This document shows, piece by piece, positions 1 to 9,077 of a DNA stretch of 56,968 nucleotides. The first letter of the stretch is position 1, and each line of letters opens with the position of its first letter. A model generated the notes under the pieces. That model searched no databases. It was not told where the DNA came from and saw nothing but the letters and a program-made list of their open reading frames with translations. The DNA is from an uncultured Prevotella sp. (GTDB taxonomy: Bacteria; Bacteroidota; Bacteroidia; Bacteroidales; Bacteroidaceae), in contig CAMYVQ010000016.1 of the NCBI GenBank assembly GCA_947302435.1, positions 1 to 56,968 of the forward strand, in the 5' to 3' direction. Both the position numbers and the translations under genes were made by a program.

Positions 1-3000
1 TCGGCTCGTTCCACGGCTTGGAGAGTGTCTCCTCGCCGATGTTCCATGCCAGGGCCGCGAAGTCGCAGTGGAACTTCCAGCTGACGGGCTCGCTGGTGTT
101 AGCGTGCTCGCCCTTGATGTTGCTCACCGTCGCCACGAAGTCGTTGCCGTCCATCAGCGGCAGCGTGCCGTCGGGGAACGAGAAGTACAGCTCGTCGGCC
201 GACACCGTGATGCCATACTGCGTGTCTGCCAGTCGCATCTTCGACGAGCCGGGCTTCAGCCTCGGCGCGTTCAGTGCCTGCGGCGGGAAGTCATAGACGC
301 CGGCAACAGCGGTTTCATAGCGTGTGCTGTCTATCTTCACCCGGCTCTCAGACTGTCCGAAGTTGTTCAGCGAGAAGTCGGTGACCACATTTGCCTGGCT
401 CGTGCGGTGGATGTCCTCCATGGGGAAGTAGCCCTCCAGACCGGGGAATCCGCTCTCCATGCGCTCGTACATGCGCTCCTTGATGAGTCCTCCGTCGAGG
501 GCGGCGCTCCAGAGGCGCACGTCGTCGAAGTCGCCGTTGAACGCCTGGCCTATGGTGAGGTACTTGCCGCTGAGTCCCGGTATGATGTTCTCAGGCAGCA
601 CCTTCACGGCATTGCCGTCGATGTAGGCAATGGCGCTGGTGCCCCGGCGCACGTTCAGTGCCAGGTGGTGCCAGTTGTTGTCTAAGTAGCTCTTCTCGCT
701 CAGCGTCTCGTCCACCGTAGCCTCTTCCTGCTGCTGGTTCTTCACGCTTAGCTTCAGCGCTCCCTGGTCGTAGCCAACGGTCAGACCGTTCTTCACCGCG
801 AACAGCGTGCCAGCCTGCGCGTTGCTCTCATCGCCGCGGAACCACATCTCGATAGCGTAGTTGTCGGTCTTGGCGGGATTGAACGTCGAGATGTCGATGG
901 GCAGTCCGTCCTCGCCGTCGATATGTACGGCGCGGTTCTCGTTGTTGATATACCAGCTCTCCGCCGGCATCTGGATATGGCGCGAGCGTGCCGCGTCGGT
1001 CAGCTGTGTGCCGTGACCCTCGTCCATCTTCCAGTAGCCTATGAGTCCCGGTGTGTAGGGCGCTCTCAGCATGTTGCGCTCTAAGTAAAGCATGTCTGCC
1101 GTCTTCTCCGACTTCCACATCGACATGCGGGCCACCATGCCCTGCATGCCGCTGCCGCCCACGGTCAGCTTGCCGTGGCACGTCGGAGCGTCGATCTCCT
1201 CATCCTGGAAGATGTACTCAGCGTTAGCCTGGTTGGCGGTGGCGTAGAGCAGTGTCAGCTTGCCCGTGCTGCCGGCTGCGTCACTCTGCTTGTAGTCCAT
1301 GGCCATATAGATCCACTCGTTCTCCGGCAGCTGCTTGATGGCGTCCATCGTGTTATCCTCGTTGCCTATGCTGACGCTCACCAGGCCGCCGTCGTGGGTC
1401 GATAGCGACATCTGGTTGTCGCTGGTGCCGAGGCTGACAATCTTGCCGTCGCCCTGGCGGTAGAGCCACATGTCGAGTGCGAAGCTGCTGCCACTCAGGT
1501 CGTACATCGCCTCCGTCTCCACGCTGTTGCGGTTCAGCTGCAGTGCCACGTCGGGATAGGGGCTGCGCTGGTCGACGACGACATTGTTCATGCCACCCTC
1601 GATGATGATGTTGCCGCTCTGGCTGATGGCATTGTTGTTGAGCTGCTTGTTAAACCTGAGGTGCATGTTGTTGCGGTTCAGCCACGTCAGCAGGCCGTCC
1701 TCAGGGCTTACCATGCCGAGGATTTTCGGACCGTGGGTGTCCTGGTTGACCTCCACGATGTTGCTCTCGTAGGTCACCTCCGCCGTGCCGTACATGCCCC
1801 ATGTCTGGGCCTGCAGCTCGTAGAGTCCGTCCTCCTCGAACACCACCTTGTCCTTGACGGTGCTGCCGTCGGGCAGCGCCTCGGCGCCCTGCAGGCGGTA
1901 GGCCTCCAGGTTGCTCCACACCTTGTGCTCGTTCCACTTGTCGGTGCCCTTGCGGCGGAAGCGCAGCCGCAGGCCCTTCAGGCGGTTGCCGTTGCGGTCG
2001 AGGTTCGACATGGTGGCTGTCACGCCGCCGTAGAGTATCTTGTCTTTATAGTTCAGCACGGTATGGTCGACGGCCAGGTCCACGGGCGACGACGCCGGCA
2101 CGAAGTGTACGCGCAGCTTCACGGGGTCGCTCACGGTGGTCGCGTCTTTCTCCGACCGCAGCACCAGCTGGATGTCCTCGTAGTTGGTGACGCCCTCGCT
2201 GCCCTGCGTCACCACGAGGGTCTTCTCGATGGTCTCGCCGGGGTTGAACTTGATGAGTCGGCCGCTCTTGCCGTTGCTCAGTATGTTGCCGTCGACGGTC
2301 AGCACCGCGCCGTTGGGGTTAGAGCCGTCCTTCACCTCCAGCACGTAGGTGCAGATGTTGTTCGACTCGCTCTGGTTCGACAGCTGCAGGGTGAACAGCG
2401 CCTTGCCGCTCGTCCGCACGTCGGTAATCTCGGTGGCCCCCACCACGTGCAGCTCGGGTTTCTCCACGCGCATGGTGGCCTCGTTGAGCTTCGTGCCGGG
2501 GTTATAGAACTTCGTCACGCTGCCGTCCTCGTATGGGTTGGCCGTCTGGCCGCCGCGGGTGCGGAAGATGGGTCCCCACTTGTCTGACTTGAACACATCG
2601 ACGGAGAGTGCCGTGCGCACGTCGGCGTCGCTCATGGTCCATGACACGCTGTTGGTCTTGGTGGTGGTATTTCCGTCGCTGCTCTGCTTGCCGTTCTGCC
2701 AGGTGGAGCTGACGATGGCGTATGCACCCGCCTCGTTCATCATCGCACCGGCATTGACATCCAGTGAGGTGTAATAGACGGAGTCTCGCTTGACGGTTTT
2801 GCCCGTCGTATAGGCCATCTCCTCGATACGGCTCACCGACGTGCCGCTGGCAATGGAGAAGTTGTCAATCAGCAGCTCGTCGTTGTCGAAAGCGTTGACC
2901 TTCTCCTCCTCGTTGACTGCCATCACCTCGCGCCAGCGCTTAATCTGGTTGAGGGCATTCTGCACCTCATCCTCCACCTGCGCGTCGCTGGTGCCGTTGA

Positions 3001-6000
3001 CCATCGTGTAGCTCGGGTGTCCACCGGCGGCCTGCACCTGCTCCTTCGTCCAGAACGACAGGTCGCCGTTGCCTGTGCCAAACTCGCGGTCGCCGGGCTT
3101 GTACTTCGTGAAGTACATCACCTTGCCCGCCACCTTCGGACAGTTCTCTGCCTTGGTGTGGTCGGCGTCGATGTGACCCTCTTCCAGTCGGCTGCGGATG
3201 ATGGCCTGCCAGTTGGGGATGAGCGTGCTGAGGATGTACGACTGCGGCAATACGAAGTACGTCCTGAGCGTCTCGCCCACGGTGATGCCGCTGCGCTCGC
3301 CAATGGCGTACTGCCCCTGGTCGTTCTTGAAGATGCCCAGTATGCGGCCCTTGCTGAACAGCTGGTTGGTGGAGCGGCCTATGTAGGTGTCGCCGGCCTC
3401 GGGCACGTAGCTGTTGGTCGTCGGGTCATACTGCATGTCCTTGGGGGTCACCATCTCCTCGGTCACCGTGTAGGTGGTGTCGTTCACCGCTATGTCGTTG
3501 TCAGAGTAGCGGTTGTCGGTTGTCAATTTCTGGTTTAAAATAACCTTCCACTTCGTATTTTTTACGAGAGGAATAGGACCTATTTCAACCGCCCCGTAGT
3601 CGAAGGTCGGTGTCTCGCTGACAAAGACTCCACCGCCCACGGTGTTGCCCTGGGTGATGACCCTCGTGTGCGAGTTGACGTGTACCTCCTTGTTGGTCAG
3701 CTTGGCAACGCTGGTGCTGCCGGGCGGGCGGCGCAGCACCATGTCCACGTGGTCGGGACCCTGGGTCACGAAGTTGGTGCCGGAGCCTACGGCGCCCAGC
3801 ACTATCATGGCGAGGGCGTTGTTGCCCGAGCCAGGCTCATTGCCGGGGGCTTGCCACATCGTGGTGCGCCCGTCGACGGTGACGCTCACCGTCATGTTCA
3901 GCAGGTGCTCGCCTGCCAGGTTGGGACAGCCAGCCACAAACTCATATTCCACATGGCCGAACTCGTCGGGGATGATTTCTATCTCCACGGTCTCGTAGGG
4001 CATGCCAATCTCTACGGAGTCCCTGCCGATGGCTCCCTTGCTGCCATATACCGTCGTGGTGGCGCTGGCCTCGTTGTAGATGTGTACCTGGGCATCCCTG
4101 GGATATTCCTTGATGGTCTTCTTCGTGTCGAGGTTGGTGTAGTTCTCCGCCACGTCGATGTTGTAGCCGTACTCCCCACTCTGCACGAAGATGGGGCGCC
4201 CGTATTTGTACTCATGCCCCGTGCCGCTGATGGTCAGCACCTCGATGGAGTCGGTGGCAAACTGGTCGTTGACGTAGGCCACCTTGCGCTCGCCGAAGAC
4301 GCCGGCGGGCAGGTTGGTCTGGCGCACGGTGATGTCAGGCTCGGCGCGGTACTGGCGTATCATCTTCGCGCTGTACACATACTTTCTGGTGCCCACGCCC
4401 TTGACGGTCAGCGAGTCGAACTTCATCAGGTCCTTGTTGGTGGTGGTGGCGTCGATGACGGGCAGGTTCTCCGCGAAGACCGGCTTGTCGTCATAGTCCT
4501 TGCCGCCCACCATGCGGATGCTCTCCACCTGGTACTTCAGCGGCGGCAGCATGGCCGAGAACTCACCAGTCAGGGAGTCGGTCACTATATATATATAATG
4601 TGTGTTGTCGTTGTCGGTGGTTGCGCCGTGCTTGGTGCCGGCGCGGCATGCCGTGCTCTTGATGTCGGCGGTGGCAGATTCCACGGCGATGTCGGTGGTG
4701 CCGAAGGAGCCCTCGCCGCGGTCGTTCACCAGGTAGTTGAACGAGCACTGGCTCTCGCGGCCCAGGCTGAGCTTGATCTCGGCCTTGCCGATGCGGTTCT
4801 TCGACTGTCCGAAGCCCACGGGGGCATCCTGGTCGCTGAAGCCGCCGTTGACGCGGCCCGTCACGTTGACCAGCGTAGAATCGACGAAGTTGACGGTCTC
4901 GGCGCGGCGGAAGTCGTACTTCTTCGTCTTGTCCAGGGGGAACGACGTGAAGCGGTGGCCGTTCATGTAGCACTCGATGAGGTGCTGACCGATGGGCACG
5001 GAGATCTCGAACTTGCCGTTGGCGTCGCTATACACGCCCTCCTTCGACTGCACCATCTGGCCGTCGATCATAAACTGCACGCTGTCAACGGGGATGTTGG
5101 TGCCGAGGTAGGTCACCTGTCCCTTGACGGGGAACGACGAGATGTCGGTGAAGTCGTAGTTGTCGAGCGTCAGGTGGCCCTTGCCGATGAATCCGCTGCG
5201 CGTCTCAGGCTGGAACTCATGGATGCCGAAGGTCGGCGTGAGGGTATAGGTGGAGCCCTCGCCGATGAACGGTATGCCGCGGATGGTGTACTCGCCAGTA
5301 TTGCTGGTCACGGCATAGCGCGACAGCTGCCGGTCGGCAGGTACGATGGTCGAACTGCTGATGTTCATGCCCACCGTGGCGTGGCGGCCGTTGGGCAGGG
5401 CGTTGGCGTAGGAGGCATCGAAGACGAAGTGGTTCAAACCCTCGTCCATGGGCCAGTAGAGGGCGAGGTTGTTCTCGCGGCCGTTCAGCACGCGGTCGGC
5501 GCAAGCCGCCTTCTCGGCCTCCGTGAGGGCTTTGTCCCACACGCGCACCTCGGTGAGGTTGCCCTTGAAGGCCTGCGCCTCGGTGATGCCGTCGGCACCG
5601 CCTATGGAGAAGGGAGTTAAGTTCTTTAGTTTGGTGGCGGGCAGCGTCTTCGCCTCGCCGCCATCCACCTGGAAGCTAAGAGTACTCTCCGTCTTGCTGA
5701 TTGTCCTGCTGACGCTCAACAAGGAGTACTTATTAGAGGGGATTGCCACGCTGGTATTGGTGGCTGTGCCATAGATATATCCATAATATTCATAAATATA
5801 TCCATAAATATAACGATATTTAATGAATGAGACTGTGTAGGGAGACTCCGAAATACCATCAGGATACACCGTTTCACCGATGGTTACTGTACCACAAGTG
5901 CCGTCATAACCCTTACCAATAGTTGTTATTGATTCGATGCCACCTGAGGCGGTTAGTTTTTCGACATAGGTGATGGTTATTGAGCCACAAGACCCTTTAT

Positions 6001-8938
6001 ATCCACTGCCAATACCTGCTCCATAAGTGGAACTAGAAGCCGTGATGGTACCACCTTTTATTACAATATTACCGCAACGAGCACCAAAACCACCTCCTAT
6101 ACCTGCAGAATAGCCGCCACCATTAGCCGTGATGGTACCGCCTTCTATTACAATATTACCACAAGAAATTTCATTACCACCTCCTATACCTGCTCCATAG
6201 CCTTTTGAAGAAGCAGTGAGTGAACCGGTGCCTTTGATGGTGAGCGTCTTGCCCTCCGGTATATGGATGCCCGGATAATCTTCATAGAATCCCTTCACCG
6301 TGTTGTTGCCTTCCAACACAAGGGTAGCATCACCTAGGCAATTGATGCCTGCCCATTGGTAATTCCGAGAGTGTGTGCCATTGATGATGACATCTTTAAG
6401 AAATACGACAGCACCGTCGGCAATGGAAATCTTGTAGTTGCCTCTCAACGTACCGGTGAGGGTTTCGAGGTTTTTCGCCGTGTAGTCACTCTTAATAGTA
6501 GAAAGATCGGTCGTTTTAGTGGATGCCGGCAATGGGGTTCCTGCTGGCGGCTCAATCTTCACAGAATCCACCAAAACAGAATCCACCAAAACAGAATCCA
6601 CCGCAACAGAACCAACCGGAACAGAACCATAACTCACTTTCTGCAGCGCCAGGTCATACGCGCCATTCTTCATGCTGCCTAAGACAAGCCGTCCTTCACC
6701 GGGAATCTCGCCGATGACGGCACCTGCGTTCAGCAAGGAGTCGGGACGCACGAACATCTGCACGGTGAATTCCTTGTCAGGTCCGAAGACCTTCGCCAGC
6801 TCCGTGCTGTCGGCCCGCCACGCAATGCCCGTCGAGGCACCGTCCACGCGCTGCGAGCTGCTCTTGATGCTGTTGCCGTTGATGGAGTCGGAGGGTGTCA
6901 GGCTGACACGCGCCCCTTCCACGGCATTGCCTGTGCCTCCCGAGCCGAAGGTGATGCGGCCTCGGACCACACCGCGAGCCTTCGAGAAGCCCACGGCGGT
7001 GCGGCAGTTCTGGAACGTGTTGGCGTCCCACTGGCTCTTATCGCCGGCGTATGCCTCCACCTTGTACTCATAGTAGTAGCCCGCCTCCACGTTGTTATCC
7101 TCGAAGGTGTAGCTGTCGCGGGTGTCGCTGGTGGTGTGAATCTGCTGATACGGGTCGTCGGTGCCCACATAGTGGCGGAAGAGCTGGTAGGTGGTCTTGT
7201 CGGTACCCACCTGGTGCGCCTTCCACGACACCCTGACACTCTGGTCGTAGGTGCCCTGCGTGGCTTTCAGCTCAGTAACGGTAGTGCTGGCGAGCAGTCC
7301 GGCAGACACGATGTTGCTGCGGAACTGGTTGGGCTTGTCGGTGATCTCGAGCACCACCATATAGTCGAAGCGCACGAGGCTGTTGGGCAGGTTGGCGTCC
7401 TTGAACTCGGTGACGGTGCCGGCGGTGGGGTTGGCGTCGGCGGTCACCGTGCCGTAGACCTCCCACTGTGTGGTGCCAGTGTTGCGGCGCCAGACTTGGA
7501 AATCTACAGTCTGGTTGCGCACTGGCACGCGCGAATACTCCCACGTCAGCCGCACCGTATCCTTCCGGCTCTCGTCCTGCGCCAGGTTGTAGATGGTCAT
7601 CTGCGGCTCGGTGTTGATGATGTCCGAACGGCAGCAGCCCAGCTGATTGAGCAGCTCGTCGGTGGGGCTCGTCAGGTCGGAGACGCTGATGAACTTGCTT
7701 TTGTCAGTCCACGACTTCGGCACGTTGACAATCATGTAGCGGTAGTATCTGTTCATCTTCGCGTCGCGGTCGATGTAGGTCAGCGAGGTCTTGTTGCCGA
7801 TGGCACTCAGCTTGGTGCGGCGGCTCCACGACGCCCCGCTCATGACCTCGCCCTTCTCGTCGGTCTCGATGCGATAGACGTAGGGCTCCGCGTCGGTGTA
7901 ATACTTTCCGGCGGTCACGTCCGAATAGGTGTCCCACATCAGCTCTATCTTGTTCTCAAACTGCCGGAACTCCATCTTGATGTCGGCAGGCACCGGCACG
8001 GTGAGAAACAGGTCATTCTCGTTGTAAGTTTTGCTGTGCTTCCAGTAGTAGTTGCCGTCGTTGCCGTCCAGGCGTTCGGTGGCCTCGACCTTCATGTCCA
8101 CCGTCTTGAAGTTGCCCACCGAGGCGGGTATCTCGATGTTGTATTCCGCGCCGTAGGTGGCGCCGTCCTTCCCGACGGTGCAGCTGAGCGTGTCCTTCTT
8201 GGTCTGCGTGCTACCGTTATAGAGGTGGTAATTCATGGTGACGATGTATTCGCCGGAGTGCTTGCGGATGTCCTTCAGGTCATCGCTTACGTCGTCGGGC
8301 ATGGCCGGGGTGGTGAAGGTGAACTGCCGGGGTCCTGAGCGCTCACACTTGTATTTTGACAGGTCGAAGTCCTTCAGGCCCATCGTGCTGCTCAGCGTGG
8401 CCTCGCCGATGTACATGTTGTAGCTGTTGCCGTTGCTGTGGGTGTACTCGTAGTAGAAGTACCACTTCTTGCCCGCCAGCTCCGGGCCGTAGTAGTAGTC
8501 GATCTTGGCGTAGGTGCGGTTGGCGCTCTTGCCCTTGTAAACGCTGGTCTCCAGCTCACCGGTGCCTATTTCCCTTGACCCGTAGCGGGCGTTGGTGAGC
8601 CACGCATTGGCGGTGCTCCGCTTGTTGGTGGCCCAGACGTTGTAGTACTCCTCGTCGTCGTCGTCCATCTCCTTGGTATAGACGCGCACCAGCTCGTAGC
8701 TCGTGCCGCTACGGCCGTAGCCAGAGTAGGCCTTGATGTTGCCGTCCTTCGCCCATGTGTTGTTGGCATAGAGGTCGGTGAGCAGCACCTCGAACGTCAC
8801 GTAGCCGGTCCTGTTGGTCAGGGTGTAGTACCTGGCGTAGGTCATGTCGTCGGCCAGCGCCCGCTGCGGCACCAGCCATGCGAGAAGCGCGAGCCAGAGC
8901 AGCATCTGCCATGGCCGCGCGTGTCTTGCTGTTTTCAT
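1..8938 (-). CDS. Giant secreted LamG-repeat surface protein, C-terminus off the window
   Basis: An open frame with an ATG at 8938 runs without a stop to the left edge, giving 2,979 codons in the window; the C-terminus is missing. Residues 1-29 are a signal peptide ending in RALA before DDM. Then come fibronectin-III-like beta segments (about 315-640) and a first LamG/concanavalin-like jellyroll (about 690-1180) closed by the motif EVRVWDKALTEAE. That jellyroll is interrupted by a Gly-rich AGIGGG-repeat insert (about 770-1065). A carboxypeptidase-regulatory-like fold lies near 1266, followed by a long beta-rich stretch and two more LamG modules (about 2455-2640 and 2655-2830). LamG modules usually bind glycan or protein, so an adhesin-like surface role is likely but inferred. 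It is last in a minus-strand operon with a 139-bp spacer upstream. The composition is GC-rich except in the insert. A sorting signal, if present, would be outside the window. Confidence 0.9.
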   Translation of the reverse strand, partial: MKTARHARPWQMLLWLALLAWLVPQRALADDMTYARYYTLTNRTGYVTFEVLLTDLYANNTWAKDGNIKAYSGYGRSGTSYELVRVYTKEMDDDDEEYYNVWATNKRSTANAWLTNARYGSREIGTGELETSVYKGKSANRTYAKIDYYYGPELAGKKWYFYYEYTHSNGNSYNMYIGEATLSSTMGLKDFDLSKYKCERSGPRQFTFTTPAMPDDVSDDLKDIRKHSGEYIVTMNYHLYNGSTQTKKDTLSCTVGKDGATYGAEYNIEIPASVGNFKTVDMKVEATERLDGNDGNYYWKHSKTYNENDLFLTVPVPADIKMEFRQFENKIELMWDTYSDVTAGKYYTDAEPYVYRIETDEKGEVMSGASWSRRTKLSAIGNKTSLTYIDRDAKMNRYYRYMIVNVPKSWTDKSKFISVSDLTSPTDELLNQLGCCRSDIINTEPQMTIYNLAQDESRKDTVRLTWEYSRVPVRNQTVDFQVWRRNTGTTQWEVYGTVTADANPTAGTVTEFKDANLPNSLVRFDYMVVLEITDKPNQFRSNIVSAGLLASTTVTELKATQGTYDQSVRVSWKAHQVGTDKTTYQLFRHYVGTDDPYQQIHTTSDTRDSYTFEDNNVEAGYYYEYKVEAYAGDKSQWDANTFQNCRTAVGFSKARGVVRGRITFGSGGTGNAVEGARVSLTPSDSINGNSIKSSSQRVDGASTGIAWRADSTELAKVFGPDKEFTVQMFVRPDSLLNAGAVIGEIPGEGRLVLGSMKNGAYDLALQKVSYGSVPVGSVAVDSVLVDSVLVDSVKIEPPAGTPLPASTKTTDLSTIKSDYTAKNLETLTGTLRGNYKISIADGAVVFLKDVIINGTHSRNYQWAGINCLGDATLVLEGNNTVKGFYEDYPGIHIPEGKTLTIKGTGSLTASSKGYGAGIGGGNEISCGNIVIEGGTITANGGGYSAGIGGGFGARCGNIVIKGGTITASSSTYGAGIGSGYKGSCGSITITYVEKLTASGGIESITTIGKGYDGTCGTVTIGETVYPDGISESPYTVSFIKYRYIYGYIYEYYGYIYGTATNTSVAIPSNKYSLLSVSRTISKTESTLSFQVDGGEAKTLPATKLKNLTPFSIGGADGITEAQAFKGNLTEVRVWDKALTEAEKAACADRVLNGRENNLALYWPMDEGLNHFVFDASYANALPNGRHATVGMNISSSTIVPADRQLSRYAVTSNTGEYTIRGIPFIGEGSTYTLTPTFGIHEFQPETRSGFIGKGHLTLDNYDFTDISSFPVKGQVTYLGTNIPVDSVQFMIDGQMVQSKEGVYSDANGKFEISVPIGQHLIECYMNGHRFTSFPLDKTKKYDFRRAETVNFVDSTLVNVTGRVNGGFSDQDAPVGFGQSKNRIGKAEIKLSLGRESQCSFNYLVNDRGEGSFGTTDIAVESATADIKSTACRAGTKHGATTDNDNTHYIYIVTDSLTGEFSAMLPPLKYQVESIRMVGGKDYDDKPVFAENLPVIDATTTNKDLMKFDSLTVKGVGTRKYVYSAKMIRQYRAEPDITVRQTNLPAGVFGERKVAYVNDQFATDSIEVLTISGTGHEYKYGRPIFVQSGEYGYNIDVAENYTNLDTKKTIKEYPRDAQVHIYNEASATTTVYGSKGAIGRDSVEIGMPYETVEIEIIPDEFGHVEYEFVAGCPNLAGEHLLNMTVSVTVDGRTTMWQAPGNEPGSGNNALAMIVLGAVGSGTNFVTQGPDHVDMVLRRPPGSTSVAKLTNKEVHVNSHTRVITQGNTVGGGVFVSETPTFDYGAVEIGPIPLVKNTKWKVILNQKLTTDNRYSDNDIAVNDTTYTVTEEMVTPKDMQYDPTTNSYVPEAGDTYIGRSTNQLFSKGRILGIFKNDQGQYAIGERSGITVGETLRTYFVLPQSYILSTLIPNWQAIIRSRLEEGHIDADHTKAENCPKVAGKVMYFTKYKPGDREFGTGNGDLSFWTKEQVQAAGGHPSYTMVNGTSDAQVEDEVQNALNQIKRWREVMAVNEEEKVNAFDNDELLIDNFSIASGTSVSRIEEMAYTTGKTVKRDSVYYTSLDVNAGAMMNEAGAYAIVSSTWQNGKQSSDGNTTTKTNSVSWTMSDADVRTALSVDVFKSDKWGPIFRTRGGQTANPYEDGSVTKFYNPGTKLNEATMRVEKPELHVVGATEITDVRTSGKALFTLQLSNQSESNNICTYVLEVKDGSNPNGAVLTVDGNILSNGKSGRLIKFNPGETIEKTLVVTQGSEGVTNYEDIQLVLRSEKDATTVSDPVKLRVHFVPASSPVDLAVDHTVLNYKDKILYGGVTATMSNLDRNGNRLKGLRLRFRRKGTDKWNEHKVWSNLEAYRLQGAEALPDGSTVKDKVVFEEDGLYELQAQTWGMYGTAEVTYESNIVEVNQDTHGPKILGMVSPEDGLLTWLNRNNMHLRFNKQLNNNAISQSGNIIIEGGMNNVVVDQRSPYPDVALQLNRNSVETEAMYDLSGSSFALDMWLYRQGDGKIVSLGTSDNQMSLSTHDGGLVSVSIGNEDNTMDAIKQLPENEWIYMAMDYKQSDAAGSTGKLTLLYATANQANAEYIFQDEEIDAPTCHGKLTVGGSGMQGMVARMSMWKSEKTADMLYLERNMLRAPYTPGLIGYWKMDEGHGTQLTDAARSRHIQMPAESWYINNENRAVHIDGEDGLPIDISTFNPAKTDNYAIEMWFRGDESNAQAGTLFAVKNGLTVGYDQGALKLSVKNQQQEEATVDETLSEKSYLDNNWHHLALNVRRGTSAIAYIDGNAVKVLPENIIPGLSGKYLTIGQAFNGDFDDVRLWSAALDGGLIKERMYERMESGFPGLEGYFPMEDIHRTSQANVVTDFSLNNFGQSESRVKIDSTRYETAVAGVYDFPPQALNAPRLKPGSSKMRLADTQYGITVSADELYFSFPDGTLPLMDGNDFVATVSNIKGEHANTSEPVSWKFHCDFAALAWNIGEETLSKPWNEP
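5740..6640 (-). other. Gly-rich AGIGGG-repeat domain inserted in the first LamG module
   Basis: Inside the giant protein, the LamG strand ending near YDLALQK and the strand resuming at VAIPSNKY are separated by about 300 residues of different character. These comprise a VDSV-type pentapeptide tandem repeat, a linker, three roughly 27-residue repeats with AGIGGG or AGIGSG plus CGNIVI or CGSITI motifs, and a Tyr-rich segment (YIYGYIYEYYGYIYG). The DNA here is visibly more AT-rich than its flanks. A beta-helix-like fold is likely from the repeated TITA and NIVI strands. The interpretation as a domain insertion is mine; boundaries are approximate. Confidence 0.6.
6561..6635 (-). repeat. 15-bp tandem repeat, five copies, coding VDSV-type pentapeptides
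   Basis: Five consecutive 15-bp units of the form acagaatccaccaaa are seen. The first two are identical and the later ones diverge by a few bases. On the coding strand they give a Val/Leu/Asp/Ser pentapeptide repeat that starts the inserted domain of the giant protein. Because 15 is a multiple of three, copy-number change would keep the frame. Confidence 0.85.
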
Positions 8939-8977
8939 ATTATATATTTTAAGTTTCGGAATTTTTTTGCTTTCATA

Positions 8978-9020
8978 CCCAGGGCGTTGCCCTGGGCTAT
9001 AAGCTTTTGGCCTTTCAGGC
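8978..9020. repeat. Double-hairpin dispersed-repeat-like element
   Basis: Two adjacent inverted repeats lie in the 139-bp spacer before the giant gene. One is a perfect 8-bp stem cccagggc/gccctggg with a gtt loop (8978-8996); the other is a short ggcct/aggcc hairpin (9009-9020). Neither is followed by a T-run in either direction, so this is a poor intrinsic terminator. From memory, similar 'CCCAGGGC' double hairpins recur in Bacteroidetes intergenic regions; I could not verify this. It may stabilise or process the polycistronic mRNA. Confidence 0.5.
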
Positions 9021-9077
9021 CGTTTTAACTACTTCAGAAAGTTGAATATATTTACATTGTATTATTTCATTCTTGCA

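Noticed and set aside
3668..5620. Long plus-strand open frame (650 codons) and similar ones at 1661-2587 and 7136-8338
   Set aside because: They lie exactly antisense, codon on codon, to the giant LamG gene and arise from its GC-rich codon use. No family motif or ribosome site is seen.
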